From assembly GCA_913056125.1 (NCBI GenBank), contig CAJXNC010000015.1:1-56389 (forward strand): a stretch of DNA of 56,389 bases, in the 5' to 3' direction. The stretch's first letter is position 1. Every line of letters starts with the position of its first letter. A program made the position numbers and the translations under genes. Under the pieces are notes generated by a model. The model searched no databases. It saw nothing but the letters and a program-made list of their open reading frames with translations, and was not told where the DNA came from. Shown piece by piece: positions 24,906-33,215 of this stretch. This DNA is from an uncultured Altererythrobacter sp. (GTDB lineage Bacteria; Pseudomonadota; Alphaproteobacteria; Sphingomonadales; Sphingomonadaceae).

Positions 24906-25691
24906 ATGCTGAGCAACATGAAACGCAAGCATTATGAAGAGCTGCTCGAACCGCTCGAGCTCGAACTTGTCGCAATGGCCCGCTGGGCCAAGCATAAGGG
25001 AGAGCGGATCTGTGTCCTGCTCGAAGGGCGGGACACGGCCGGCAAGGGGGGCACGATCAAGGCAATCTCGGCGCGTATCAATCCGCGCCAGCTGCGCATC
25101 GTCGCCCTGCCCAAGCCGACCGAGACCGAGACCACGCAGTGGTATTTCCAGCGTTACGTCCCGCACCTGCCTGCGGCGGGCGAGATCGTGTTGTTCGACC
25201 GCAGCTGGTACAATCGTGCCGGTGTGGAGAAGGTCATGGGCTTTGCCACCGACGAACAGGTCGAGGGCTTCCTCAAGGCCGCGCCGACCTTCGAGAAGCT
25301 ACTGGTGGATGACGGCATCCGCCTGTTCAAATACTGGCTGTCCTGCGATCAGGAGGCGCAGGAGGAACGCTTTGCCGAACGCTTGCAGGACCCGCTCAAG
25401 CGCTGGAAGCTCTCACCCATCGATATCAAGGCGCGCACGCGTTTCACGGATTATTCCGAGGCACGCGAAGCCATGTTCCGCGCGACGCATACCGACCACG
25501 CGCCCTGGACCGTCGTCAATTACAACGACCAGAAGCGCGGACGGTTGACGCTGATCCGCAACCTGCTCGATCGCCTGCCCGATACGCTCGTGCCGGAAGA
25601 GGAGATCGACTGGCCCGCTCTCAGGCACGAACCACGGGAAGAGGATTTCAACCTGATCCACCCGCTTCCGGACTATCCGCCCGGAGATTGA
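24906..25691 (+). CDS. Polyphosphate kinase 2 family protein
   Basis: A 261-residue single-domain PPK2. Walker [10 protein letters not shown] is at about 41-49 and the lid/Walker B region [21 protein letters not shown] at about 92-112, with [15 protein letters not shown] and [18 protein letters not shown] further on. PPK2 enzymes use polyphosphate to phosphorylate nucleoside di- or monophosphates. The substrate class cannot be fixed from sequence, although the single-domain form with RDTAGKGGT and [11 protein letters not shown] is common in class I. The start is uncertain between ATGs at 24906 and 24918. Confidence 0.93.
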   Translation: MLSNMKRKHYEELLEPLELELVAMARWAKHKGERICVLLEGRDTAGKGGTIKAISARINPRQLRIVALPKPTETETTQWYFQRYVPHLPAAGEIVLFDRSWYNRAGVEKVMGFATDEQVEGFLKAAPTFEKLLVDDGIRLFKYWLSCDQEAQEERFAERLQDPLKRWKLSPIDIKARTRFTDYSEAREAMFRATHTDHAPWTVVNYNDQKRGRLTLIRNLLDRLPDTLVPEEEIDWPALRHEPREEDFNLIHPLPDYPPGD

Positions 25692-25715
25692 GTTGGAACG
25701 GCAGGTCCTCGCGCC

Positions 25716-25955
25716 TTATTCGGCCGGCGCTTCCTCTGCAGTGGCTTCCATGCCCTCCTCGACTGGGGCATTGGTCATTTCGACCTCGGGCAGCTCGACA
25801 TCGACGCCCTCGCCTTCGGGGACGACGACCAGCTCGCCACCGCTCAGATCCTCGGCATCTGCCTCGAATGCCGGCTCTTCCGCCTGGCAGGCAGCCAAGG
25901 CGACGACGCCGGCGAGCGGCAGGGCGGCTTTGAGGATGTTGGACGGCTTACGCAT
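25716..25955 (-). CDS. Small acidic lipoprotein
   Basis: A 79-residue protein with a basic start, a hydrophobic stretch and lipobox LAAC (Cys at about 22). The mature 57 residues are very acidic (many Glu/Asp, with Pro and Ala) and probably disordered. The ATG at 25955 has a strong GGAGG. The function is unknown; similar acidic lipoproteins are common in this group. Confidence 0.75.
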   Translation of the reverse strand: MRKPSNILKAALPLAGVVALAACQAEEPAFEADAEDLSGGELVVVPEGEGVDVELPEVEMTNAPVEEGMEATAEEAPAE

Positions 25956-25994
25956 GGGAACCTCCTGAATGGGCAAACGAAATACCCGGTAGGA

Positions 25995-26144
25995 TTATTT
26001 GGCCTGCGCGTCCGCGGCAAGCATCTTCTGCAGCACCACGACGCGCTCACGCTCGGCCTTGAGCGGCTGAGACGGATGCGCCTCGATCTTCTCGAGGAGC
26101 ACTTGCAGTTCCTTCTTGCGGTCTTCCATAGTTGTACCTTGCAT
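25995..26144 (-). CDS. Hypothetical 49-residue helical protein
   Basis: A short charged protein predicted to be one or two helices: MEDRKKELQVLLEKIEAHPSQPLKAERERVVVLQKML. The ATG at 26144 has GAAGGAGAGG six bases upstream, one of the best ribosome binding sites in the window, which supports translation. A second ATG lies five codons further in. No family is recognised. The lipoprotein gene follows on the same strand 39 bp downstream. Confidence 0.6.
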   Translation of the reverse strand: MQGTTMEDRKKELQVLLEKIEAHPSQPLKAERERVVVLQKMLAADAQAK

Positions 26145-26304
26145 CGGTCCTCTCCTTCGCTGTTGTTTGCATAATGCATAACACAGCCCGCCGAGTCGAA
26201 CCGACATGAGGGTCGAGGGCACGAGCGGACACTGAGACGGGCACTTCTGCTGCGCTGCAACATGAGGTAGGATTGCGGCTCCCCATCCAGACCGGGAGGC
26301 AGCA

Positions 26305-26655
26305 ATGGCATCGACAGCAGGCAATACGGCGCTGACCGTGAACTATCCCGATTTCCGCCTCGCGCCCGAGAAATTGTGGCAGATGATCAATCCGCTCTTC
26401 GTCTCGGGAAACGAGTTCTCCCTATTCCACGTCGATCTCGGCAATAGCGGGAATGAGAAGCTGGAACGCGAAATCCTCGACAAGGTCGGCTCCTATGGCC
26501 GCCAGCTCGGCCATCTGGGCGAAGTGGTCGAGGTCTTGATGGGCCTGGTGGACGAAAAGAGCCTCTCACCCGAAGACCGGGACACATTCGCCGTGCTCAA
26601 GGGCGAGATTGCCGAAATCCGCAAGCTCAAGCGCAAGTCTTCGGACAAAGAGTGA
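26305..26655 (+). CDS. Hypothetical 116-residue protein
   Basis: A soluble protein of mixed helix content: PEKLWQMINPLFVSGNEFSLF, then a long amphipathic C-terminal region (KVGSYGRQLGHLGEVVEVLMGLVDEKSLSPEDRDTFAVLKGEIAEIRKLKRKS). No family is recognised. GGGAGG precedes the ATG. It is upstream of the M15-like gene on the same strand with a 55-bp gap and may be co-transcribed. Confidence 0.75.
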   Translation: MASTAGNTALTVNYPDFRLAPEKLWQMINPLFVSGNEFSLFHVDLGNSGNEKLEREILDKVGSYGRQLGHLGEVVEVLMGLVDEKSLSPEDRDTFAVLKGEIAEIRKLKRKSSDKE

Positions 26656-26710
26656 TTGCATTTCCGGCATGTCCGGGCTTTGCACTCGTGCACCAAAGGG
26701 AGGGAATTTC

Positions 26711-27280
26711 GTGGCCAAGCCCGCCAGCGCAGCGGAACTCGAGGAACTGGGCCGCGTGCGCCTGTCGAAGCACTTTTTCATGCGCGACATGCTCCATTCG
26801 GAGATCGCCCAGTTCCACGGCATGATGAACGCGCCCGACGATGCCGAGCTGGCGATCCACACGGGCACAAAGCTGTGCGAGGAGCTGCTCGAACCGATCC
26901 AGGAGCGTTTCGGGCGGATCAATATCCGCAGCGCCTATCGCTCTCCGCAAGTCAACGCCTTCGGCCACGACATGCGCGAGGCGGGGCATGAGGGCTATAA
27001 TTGCAACGACAATGCCTACAATGCCGGCCTGCATATCTGGGACCGGCGCGACGCGGACGGGCATTGCGGCGCGATGGCCTGCGTTTTCATCCCGGACTAT
27101 TTCGACGCCCATCCCGAAGCGGATGGCTGGCAGGAGCTGGCGCGCTTTGTGGACGACAATTGCGACTACCACATGCTCTTCTTCTTCGACTGGATGTGGG
27201 GCTTCAATCTGGGCTGGCACGAGAAGCCGCAGCGGCTGATCTGCGGCCCCGGCCTGCCCCGTGTGCCCTGGACACCCTAG
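26711..27280 (+). CDS. Peptidase M15-like protein
   Basis: A 189-residue protein. The segment NIRSAYRSPQVNAFG (about 71-85) matches the first motif of the D-Ala-D-Ala carboxypeptidase/M15 fold. LHIWDRRDADGHCGAMACVFIPDY (about 107-130) occupies the SxHxxGxAxD position, and LGWHEKP near the C-terminus matches the last zinc His region. The metal ligands are not all in canonical spacing, so it may be a divergent or inactive member. No signal peptide is seen. I chose the GTG at 26711 because AAGGGAGGG lies directly upstream; the longer frame overlaps the preceding gene. It meets terC tail to tail with a 4-bp overlap. Confidence 0.7.
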   Translation: MAKPASAAELEELGRVRLSKHFFMRDMLHSEIAQFHGMMNAPDDAELAIHTGTKLCEELLEPIQERFGRINIRSAYRSPQVNAFGHDMREAGHEGYNCNDNAYNAGLHIWDRRDADGHCGAMACVFIPDYFDAHPEADGWQELARFVDDNCDYHMLFFFDWMWGFNLGWHEKPQRLICGPGLPRVPWTP

Positions 27281-28272
27281 GCACCCACGGGCCAGTCCTC
27301 CTCTTCCCCGCGCGTCTTCCATAGCGAATAGGCAATGCCCGCGGCGATCAAGGCGAAGGTCACGCCGAGGCTGACCCAGGCAGGGATCTTCCCGCCATCG
27401 AGCAGGAAATCGGAGACGAAGATCTTGGTGCCGATAAAGACCAGCACCGCGGCCAGAGCGTATTTGAGGTAGTGAAAGCGGTGCACCATGGCCGCCAGCG
27501 CAAAGTAGAGCGCGCGCAGGCCGAGAATGGCGAAGATGTTGCTGGTGTAGACGATGAAGGTGTCGGTGGTGATGGCGAAGATCGCCGGGACCGAGTCCAC
27601 CGCAAACACCAAATCGGCGAGGTTGATCACCACCAGCGCCAGCAGCAGCGGCGTCGCCGCGCGCACCAGCTTCCCGGTCTTCTCGTCCGGCACTTTCACG
27701 AAGAACTTCTCGCCGTGCAGTTCCTTCGTCACCCGCATATGCGTGCTGATCCAGCGGACCACGGGGTTGTTGCCGACATCCATCGGCTCATCGCCTGCAA
27801 AGAACATCTTGATGCCGGTGAAAATCAGGAAGGCCGCGAAGAGGTAGAGAACCCAGTAGGCCTCTGCCAGCAGCGCCGCGCCGCCCGCGATCATCAGGCC
27901 GCGCAATACGATCACCGCCATGATGCCCCAGAGCAGCGCGCGATACTGGTACTTCGCGGGGATCGCGAAATAGGAGAAGATCAGGCTGATCACGAAGACA
28001 TTGTCGATCGACAGCGCCTTCTCGATGAAGAAACCGGTATAGTATTCGCTAGCCGCGGTAGCGCCGCGCTCCAGCCATACCCAGGCGCCGAACAGCATGG
28101 CGACGCCGATATAGAAGGCGCTGAGTTTCAGGCTCTCGCCAATGCCAAGCTCCTTGTCCTCCTTGTGCAGCACGCCGAGGTCGAAGGCCGTCAGCGCGGC
28201 GACAATGGCGAGGAAGGCCGCCCAGAACCAGACGGGCGTGCCGAGCCAGTCGGCGGTCAGGAACTCAACCAT
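27277..28272 (-). CDS. TerC family membrane protein (Alx-like)
   Basis: A 331-residue polytopic protein with about eight hydrophobic segments. TerC features include FFIEKALSIDNVFVISLIFSYF, with the conserved acidic SIDN motif, and VVINLADLVFAVDSVPAIFAI, the second conserved acidic block. Alx/TerC proteins have been linked to manganese export and to metallation of secreted proteins; the tellurite link of the name is not diagnostic. The ATG at 28272 has GGCGGAG upstream. Its start overlaps the end of nhaA by 8 bp, so the two are translated in series, which suits the pH-related role reported for alx. Confidence 0.92.
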   Translation of the reverse strand: MVEFLTADWLGTPVWFWAAFLAIVAALTAFDLGVLHKEDKELGIGESLKLSAFYIGVAMLFGAWVWLERGATAASEYYTGFFIEKALSIDNVFVISLIFSYFAIPAKYQYRALLWGIMAVIVLRGLMIAGGAALLAEAYWVLYLFAAFLIFTGIKMFFAGDEPMDVGNNPVVRWISTHMRVTKELHGEKFFVKVPDEKTGKLVRAATPLLLALVVINLADLVFAVDSVPAIFAITTDTFIVYTSNIFAILGLRALYFALAAMVHRFHYLKYALAAVLVFIGTKIFVSDFLLDGGKIPAWVSLGVTFALIAAGIAYSLWKTRGEEEDWPVGA

Positions 28273-29458
28273 GGGCAATCTCCGCCTCTGTCACGTCGCG
28301 TGGCAAGGTCCGGGCTATCAGGACATAGCCGAGCACGGCGGCGACCAGCGATCCGCCGAGCACGCCGATCTTCACCGCATCGACCTGCGCCGGATCGGCG
28401 AAGGCGAGATTGCCGATGAACAGGCTCATGGTGAAACCGATACCCGCCAGCAGCGAAAGGCCGTGCACCTGCCGCCAGTCGATATCGGGCGGCAGCTTGG
28501 CGAGGCCCAGTTTCACCGCGCCCCAGGCAAAGCCGAGAATGCCCAGCTGCTTGCCGACCAGCAGTCCCAGCGCGATGCCGAGCGGCAGCGGCGCGAACAC
28601 GTCCGCCAATTGCACGCCGGACAGCGAGACCCCGGCATTGGCGAAGCCGAAGACCGGGATGATGAGGAAAGCCACCCAAGGGTGCAGCCCATGCTCCATC
28701 CGCTCGAGCAGGTTCACCCCGCGCGCCTTGATAGGCACGCACATGGCCACCGCGACACCGGCCAGCGTGGCATGCACGCCGCTCTTGAGCACGAAGACCC
28801 ACAGCACCGCGCCGAGCAGCAAATAGGGAATGGAGGAGGCGATGCGCATCCGCCCGACCATGCCCAGCAGCAACAGCGTGACCGCCGCACCCAGCAACAT
28901 GCTCACATCGGTCTGTGCCGTGTAGAATAGCGCGATTATGGCGATCGCTCCGATATCGTCGATTACCGCAACCGCCAGCAGCAATGCCTTGAGCGCCACC
29001 GGCACGCGCGGGCCGAGCAGCGAGAGGATGCCCAGCGCAAAGGCAATATCGGTCGCGGCGGGAATGGCCCAGCCGCCAAGGTTGGCCGGGCTCCCGGCAT
29101 TGATGGCGATGAAGACCAGGGCGGGCAGCGCCATGCCGCCGATCGCGGCGAATAGCGGGAGCGAGGCCTTGTCCCAGCTATCGAGCTGGCCGTGCAGCAC
29201 CTCGCGCTTCACCTCCAGCCCGACCAGGAAGAAGAACACCGCCATCAACCCGTCATTGATCCACAGCAGCAGCGGCTTGTCGATCAGCACGGGGCCGATG
29301 CCGGCCACCACGGGCAGCTGCAGGAATTGGGCGTAGAGGGGAGCGGCGGCGCTGTTCGCCACCACCAGCGCCAGGGCGGCGGCAAACATCAGTACGATGC
29401 CGCCGGCACTTTCCTGGCGCAGGAAGTCGCGCAGCATGGGGGCTACGGCCTGGATCAT
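28265..29458 (-). CDS. nhaA: Na+/H+ antiporter NhaA
   Basis: A 397-residue antiporter with about 12 membrane segments. Key residues are visible: AATDIAFALGILSLLGPRVP with Asp near 137, and the paired AVIDDIGAIA Asp residues near 167-168, which bind Na+ and protons in E. coli NhaA. The LNDGLMAVFFFLVGLEVKRE-type block (WINDGLMAVFFFLVGLEVKRE here) is also diagnostic. It extrudes Na+ at alkaline pH and suits a marine or saline lifestyle. It is first of a two-gene operon with terC. Confidence 0.96.
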   Translation of the reverse strand: MIQAVAPMLRDFLRQESAGGIVLMFAAALALVVANSAAAPLYAQFLQLPVVAGIGPVLIDKPLLLWINDGLMAVFFFLVGLEVKREVLHGQLDSWDKASLPLFAAIGGMALPALVFIAINAGSPANLGGWAIPAATDIAFALGILSLLGPRVPVALKALLLAVAVIDDIGAIAIIALFYTAQTDVSMLLGAAVTLLLLGMVGRMRIASSIPYLLLGAVLWVFVLKSGVHATLAGVAVAMCVPIKARGVNLLERMEHGLHPWVAFLIIPVFGFANAGVSLSGVQLADVFAPLPLGIALGLLVGKQLGILGFAWGAVKLGLAKLPPDIDWRQVHGLSLLAGIGFTMSLFIGNLAFADPAQVDAVKIGVLGGSLVAAVLGYVLIARTLPRDVTEAEIAHG

Positions 29459-29574
29459 GTCAGGTCCTTGTCTTGTTCACGGTATTGGCGTGGTGCGACG
29501 GAGGGAAACCACCGGGCCAGAGGGCATGTTTGGGGGTGGGTACCGGACGGATGGCCTCCCCCCGCCGCGGTGCA

Positions 29575-29748
29575 TCAGCCCGCTTTGGGCCGGGGCACGA
29601 GCCGGTGAAGGATATCCTTGATCCTGAGCTTGCGCTTCTTGAGCAGCTGGACCTTGAGCGAGTCCGGCGAACGGCGATTGATTTCACGCCTGAGCGCCGC
29701 ATCCACGCGCTGGTGCATTTCGGTAAGCTTGTACATTCGGGCCGACAT
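29575..29748 (-). CDS. DUF465 (YdcH-like) small protein
   Basis: A 57-residue helical hairpin: HQRVDAALRREINRRSPDSLKVQLLKKRKLRIKDILHRLV matches DUF465, which ends in the LKKxKLxLKDEI motif. The family is widespread in proteobacteria and of unknown function. The ATG at 29748 has AAGGAGA six bases upstream, better than the earlier starts. The long 29749-30169 gap lies upstream of it. Confidence 0.85.
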   Translation of the reverse strand: MSARMYKLTEMHQRVDAALRREINRRSPDSLKVQLLKKRKLRIKDILHRLVPRPKAG

Positions 29749-29832
29749 CCTTTGTCTCCTTGCGAGAGTCACGAGGGTGATCGGTCAACCGATGCGCTGT
29801 ATTTCCGGGGAGTTGGGGGACCCGGTCAAACG

Positions 29833-29852
29833 CGCATCGGCTGTCCGATGCG
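29833..29852. other. Perfect hairpin in the 421-bp gap 29749-30169
   Basis: CGCATCGG-CTGT-CCGATGCG forms an 8-bp stem. The whole gap 29749-30169 has no convincing coding frame; apart from this hairpin and the 29-nt motif at 30021-30049 I see nothing in it. It may be the leader of the DUF465 gene. Confidence 0.5.
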
Positions 29853-30020
29853 GTCCGACATCACGAGCGCCTTCGAAAGAAGCGCGCCCGCCAGAGGGGC
29901 CCGGTCCGCGAAAGGCAATGTAGCTTGTTGCGAGCCGCTTTCAATACCTGACTTTGGCCGTAGACGGCTTTGGGCGGCATTTCAGGCCGTACGCCCGACG
30001 AATGGCGGAGCAAATCCACC

Positions 30021-30049
30021 TAACCCCTCACACCTGACACACTGTCCTG
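30021..30049 (-). repeat. 29-nt conserved motif, copy 2
   Basis: 28 of 29 bases match copy 1 at 7718-7746, including TAACCCCTCACACCTGACA and ACTGTCCTG. The inner inverted repeat is GACA-CAC-TGTC. Read on the minus strand it points to the DUF465 gene about 270 bp away; on the same strand it lies downstream of the gene ending at 30170. Confidence 0.75.
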
Positions 30050-30169
30050 GGTGGAAAGATCCGAGGGGGCAGAATGCGGGCCGAAACGGGGGAATTGCGG
30101 GGCATTTACCGGTTCAAAGAGCAGTGCCGGAGTGGCCTGCGCACCGGTCTGTAGGAAAGCCCTGTTCGC

Positions 30170-30403
30170 CTATTCGGCTACAGGTTCGGCGCTGTCCTGC
30201 GGCGTGGTCTCGACCTGGAAGGCCTGTTGCGGGGTGGCGTCTGCCGGATCCTCGAATTGCTGCGTCACAATCGGATCCTCGACTTGGCCTTCGCGATCGC
30301 CCGAGGGGTTGGCCAGCCAGACAAGGCCGAGCACCGCCAGTGCGGCAATTACGACCAGGAACGGCCACCTGCTCGGCGTGCGGGGATTGAGTGCGTCGGT
30401 CAT
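30170..30403 (-). CDS. Small single-pass membrane protein
   Basis: A 77-residue protein with a Pro/Arg-containing N-terminus, one hydrophobic helix (WPFLVVIAALAVLGLVWLA, about 13-31) and an acidic, Gln/Thr-rich tail. No family is recognised. The ATG lies in one arm of an 8-bp inverted repeat (CATGAAAC at 30401-30408 and GTTTCATG at 30430-30437) with a CAGGAG Shine-Dalgarno in the loop. Confidence 0.65.
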   Translation of the reverse strand: MTDALNPRTPSRWPFLVVIAALAVLGLVWLANPSGDREGQVEDPIVTQQFEDPADATPQQAFQVETTPQDSAEPVAE

Positions 30404-30553
30404 GAAACTGCTCCTGTGATCCGTATGCGGTTTCATGGGACCAACGGGTCGGCAGGGGCCATGTTCCGAATTCTTGGCGCGCGGAGGCGGGAAGGCTTGC
30501 CGCTGCGGAGACAGACCTTCCACCCGGTCAAGACTGATCCTATCCTTGCCTGC

Positions 30554-31042
30554 ATGGGGTCAGTCCGCGCCATCGCCGTGCCGCAAGGCAGCCTGCTGGC
30601 CCGTTTTGGCGGGGCGGAGGATTATCGCGACGCCTTTTGCCGCGAAGTAGAGGGCGCAGTCTCGCTCGAGCAATTCATCGCGCGCTTCTATGCTAGCGCG
30701 GCATTCCGGCCCGAATTGCTGCTGCTCGGCGTGATCGGGCGCGGCGCGAGCACGGCGGAGATTGGCGCGCTGGCTCGCGGCGTGAGCGATCGCCTGGCGG
30801 TGTGGCGAGTGGTGGAGCGGACCGACACGCCCTCAAGTAGCGGAGCGGTAGGGCAGAAAAGATCCGAGATCCTGTTGCACTCGAAAGATAGCGGCACGGC
30901 CAGCTGGCTGGCGGTCGAGCCGAGCCAGTCAGGTACGCGACTTCTGTTCGGATCATGGGTCGGCAAAGTCGGCCAATCCGGCTGGCGCCATATGCTCCGC
31001 CCGCACCGGCTCTATTCGCGGGTCCTGCTGGCGGGGTGTTAG
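30554..31042 (+). CDS. Hypothetical protein, about 162 residues
   Basis: A soluble protein that starts MGSVRAIAVPQGSLLARFGG. The segment DAFCREVEGAVSLEQFIARFYASAAFRPELLLLGVIGRGAST, followed by EILLHSKDSGTASWLAVEPS and LLFGSWVG, recalls hypothetical proteins of other proteobacteria that I know only as uncharacterised. The frame is open well upstream and no strong ribosome binding site marks the start, so the N-terminus is uncertain. Confidence 0.6.
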   Translation: MGSVRAIAVPQGSLLARFGGAEDYRDAFCREVEGAVSLEQFIARFYASAAFRPELLLLGVIGRGASTAEIGALARGVSDRLAVWRVVERTDTPSSSGAVGQKRSEILLHSKDSGTASWLAVEPSQSGTRLLFGSWVGKVGQSGWRHMLRPHRLYSRVLLAGC

Positions 31043-31058
31043 GGGCTCGAAGGGGTCA

Positions 31059-31535
31059 TCAGGAATCCACTAGGTCGAGTTTCTGATCACCAAAAGCCTG
31101 CGCGAGCAGCGATTGCGGAAATCGCTTTTGGGCAAATTTTTCAAGTTCATCATAAGTCTCATTTGATGACTTACAGAGAGACAAAATAGCTTTGCCATTT
31201 GCAGAAGTTTTCAAAGCCGTAAAAACCTCGACTATGTGATCGCCGAGGATACTCTCAGCCTGTTCCGTCAGAACATTCTTGTTGAAGAGCGCGCAGGCAA
31301 CCTCGAAGTGCGCTAAAATTTGACCGTAGTTGTAGCTCGAATTACCTGTGCCGTTGTCCAAGCGGTCCCAATAGTAGTTGATGCGTTCAAAGACTGTAAG
31401 GGCCAGACCAACATCACTGACCGTCCTGTGGTGACCAAAACGCTTAAGAGCGATCGTTGCGGTTATGCCGGCGATAATAACGCCGGCCACTCCGCATAAT
31501 GCAGGAAGCCACTGCAGTAAGGCTGCCTGGCCCAA
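31059..31535 (-). CDS. Hypothetical membrane-anchored protein (third gene of the DUF2188 cluster)
   Basis: A protein of about 158 residues with one N-terminal hydrophobic helix (WLPALCGVAGVIIAGITATIAL), then a soluble helical domain rich in Asn, Lys and Glu (ERINYYWDRLDNGTGNSSYNYGQILAHFEVACALF). The topology resembles phage or plasmid-borne hypothetical proteins with a short anchor and a cytosolic four-helix-like part. I chose the TTG at 31535, two bases after the stop of the previous gene and preceded by AAGAAGGA; the earlier start lies wholly within that gene. It is distinctly AT-richer than its neighbours. Confidence 0.6.
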   Translation of the reverse strand: MGQAALLQWLPALCGVAGVIIAGITATIALKRFGHHRTVSDVGLALTVFERINYYWDRLDNGTGNSSYNYGQILAHFEVACALFNKNVLTEQAESILGDHIVEVFTALKTSANGKAILSLCKSSNETYDELEKFAQKRFPQSLLAQAFGDQKLDLVDS

Positions 31536-31537
31536 GC

Positions 31538-31693
31538 CTAGTCCTTCTTCGGCGGCGGAGGGTCTTTCGGCAAGTGCCCGGTAGGGACGGACCCTTGACT
31601 CCCGTTGTCTTGAGGAACCTTGGGAAGGTGACCGGTAGGAACGGCGTGCTTCTCCAAATCGGAAACAACCCAATTCTTCACTTCATCAGCCAT
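31538..31693 (-). CDS. Small proline-rich protein with duplicated VPTGHLPK motif
   Basis: A 51-residue soluble protein. After MADEVKNWVVSDLEKHA it carries two copies of VPTGHLPK (followed by V or D and P) separated by PQDNGSQGS, and ends in PPPPKKD. The internal duplication looks like a short linear binding motif. The ATG at 31693 is 4 bases after the stop of the DUF2188 gene, with AAAGGG upstream. No family is known to me. Confidence 0.6.
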   Translation of the reverse strand: MADEVKNWVVSDLEKHAVPTGHLPKVPQDNGSQGSVPTGHLPKDPPPPKKD

Positions 31694-31697
31694 TTGG

Positions 31698-31925
31698 TCA
31701 GCCCTTTGTCTTGCGAGGATCATGCCCGTAGGTATTTCGCTCACGAATCTGGCCTTCGCGATTCTGAAGGTAGGCCTCGCCACCTGCATCTCGCGCTCTA
31801 GATTTGGTCTCCATCCAAGCTTCGGACTGCGTGCGATGGACGGATGTCGCGCGAGAAGACCCTTCCCGCTTGACCTGCCATCCGTCCTTATGAGGAGTCG
31901 CCCAATAGTCTTTCTTGTCGGCCAT
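31698..31925 (-). CDS. DUF2188 domain-containing protein
   Basis: A 75-residue protein: YWATPHKDGWQVKREGSSRATSVHRTQSEAWMETKSRARDAGGEAYLQNREGQIRERNTYGHDPRKTKG. The WxVxxEGxxRAxxxxxTQxEAxxxAxxxA pattern and the terminal repeat Q-x-x-G-x-I-x-E-x-x-T-Y-G-x-D-P are typical of DUF2188, small proteins frequent on mobile DNA and of unknown function. GAGGA precedes the ATG. It is first of a tight three-gene cluster. Confidence 0.85.
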   Translation of the reverse strand: MADKKDYWATPHKDGWQVKREGSSRATSVHRTQSEAWMETKSRARDAGGEAYLQNREGQIRERNTYGHDPRKTKG

Positions 31926-31992
31926 GCTTCAGTTCCTCTGTTCGAGTCGCTTTGTTCCCTTATTGTTTACTAAATTTCCTACAATTGTTCAA

Positions 31993-33075
31993 CTACTCCG
32001 CCGCTTGCACTCCGTCGCCCGAGGCGCTGGAAGAACCGCTATCGTCCCCGAACAGGCCGGGGCCGTCATCCTCAGCCTCTTCCTCATTCGCGGCCTTGGC
32101 CTTCTGGCGCTTGTCGAAGCTGGCCCAGACATCCTGCCAGTTCCCCTTGGTCGCGCCCTTGGAATATTCGGTCGCGCGGGTTTCGAAGAAGTTGGCATGC
32201 TCCACGCCGTTGAGCAGCGGGGCGAGCCAGGGCAGCGGGTGGTCGTCCACCATGTAGATGCTCGGCAGGCCCAGCTGGCTGAGGCGCCAGTCCGCGATGT
32301 AGCGGATATATTTCTTGATCTCCTTGGCGGTCATGCCGGGCACGGGGCCCATTTCGAAGGCGAGGTCGATAAAGGCATCTTCGAGGCGCACCGTCTTCTG
32401 GCACATGTCCATGATGTCTTCCTTGACCGCCTTGGTCAGGCAATCCCGCTCCTTGCAGAAGGCGTGGAACAGGCGCGTGATGCCTTCGCAATGCAGGCTC
32501 TCGTCGCGCACCGACCAGGAGACGATCTGGCCCATGCCCTTCATCTTGTTGAAGCGCGGGAAGTTCATCAGCATGGCGAAGCTGGCGAAGAGCTGCAGCC
32601 CTTCGGTGAAGCCGCCGAACATGGCGAGCGTGCGGGCGATATCCTCGTCGCTATCGACGCCGAATTCCTGCAAATAATCGTGCTTGGCGGCCATTTCCTC
32701 ATATTCGAGGAACATGCCGTATTCGCTTTCGGGCATGCCGATCGTGTCGAGCAGGTGCGAATAGGCGGCGATATGGATCGTCTCCATGTTGGAGAAGGCC
32801 GCCAGCATCATCTTCACTTCGGTGGGCTTGAAGACGCGCCCGTATTTCTCGTGATAGCAATCCTGCACTTCGACATCCGCCTGCGTGAAGAAGCGGAAGA
32901 TCTGCGTGAGGAGGTTGCGCTCATGCTCGGTCAGGTTCTGCGCCCAGTCGCGGCAGTCTTCGCCCAGAGGCACTTCCTCGGGCATCCAGTGCACCTGCTG
33001 CTGACGCTTCCAGAACTCGTACGCCCAGGGGTATTCAAAGGGCTTGTAGGTCTTGCGGGCTTCGAGCAACGACAT
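31993..33075 (-). CDS. nrdB: Ribonucleotide reductase subunit beta (class Ia)
   Basis: A 360-residue R2 subunit that houses the di-iron/tyrosyl radical used by NrdA. Metal and radical residues are visible: Asp near 67 (TQADVEVQD), Glu98 and His101 in NMETIHIAAYSHLL, and the candidate radical Tyr105 in the same block. The second pair of ligands lies in the RDESLHCEGITRLFH region. The C-terminal tail (about 335-360) is acidic and rich in Ser, ending VQAAE, and probably docks to NrdA. nrdA lies about 5 kb away on the same strand, not adjacent. The 33076-33215 gap upstream holds nothing else I can support. Confidence 0.96.
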   Translation of the reverse strand: MSLLEARKTYKPFEYPWAYEFWKRQQQVHWMPEEVPLGEDCRDWAQNLTEHERNLLTQIFRFFTQADVEVQDCYHEKYGRVFKPTEVKMMLAAFSNMETIHIAAYSHLLDTIGMPESEYGMFLEYEEMAAKHDYLQEFGVDSDEDIARTLAMFGGFTEGLQLFASFAMLMNFPRFNKMKGMGQIVSWSVRDESLHCEGITRLFHAFCKERDCLTKAVKEDIMDMCQKTVRLEDAFIDLAFEMGPVPGMTAKEIKKYIRYIADWRLSQLGLPSIYMVDDHPLPWLAPLLNGVEHANFFETRATEYSKGATKGNWQDVWASFDKRQKAKAANEEEAEDDGPGLFGDDSGSSSASGDGVQAAE

Positions 33076-33215
33076 CTGGTACCTCCGGCATGAATCGCGA
33101 ACCTTCTACATAGGGAATCATCTTGCCGATTCGAAGGCAAGCAGGGCGATTCATGCGGGGATAAATCGGGGACGAAACGTGGCTGGGATGAGTCGGACCG
33201 TTTAAGGGGCCGCAG

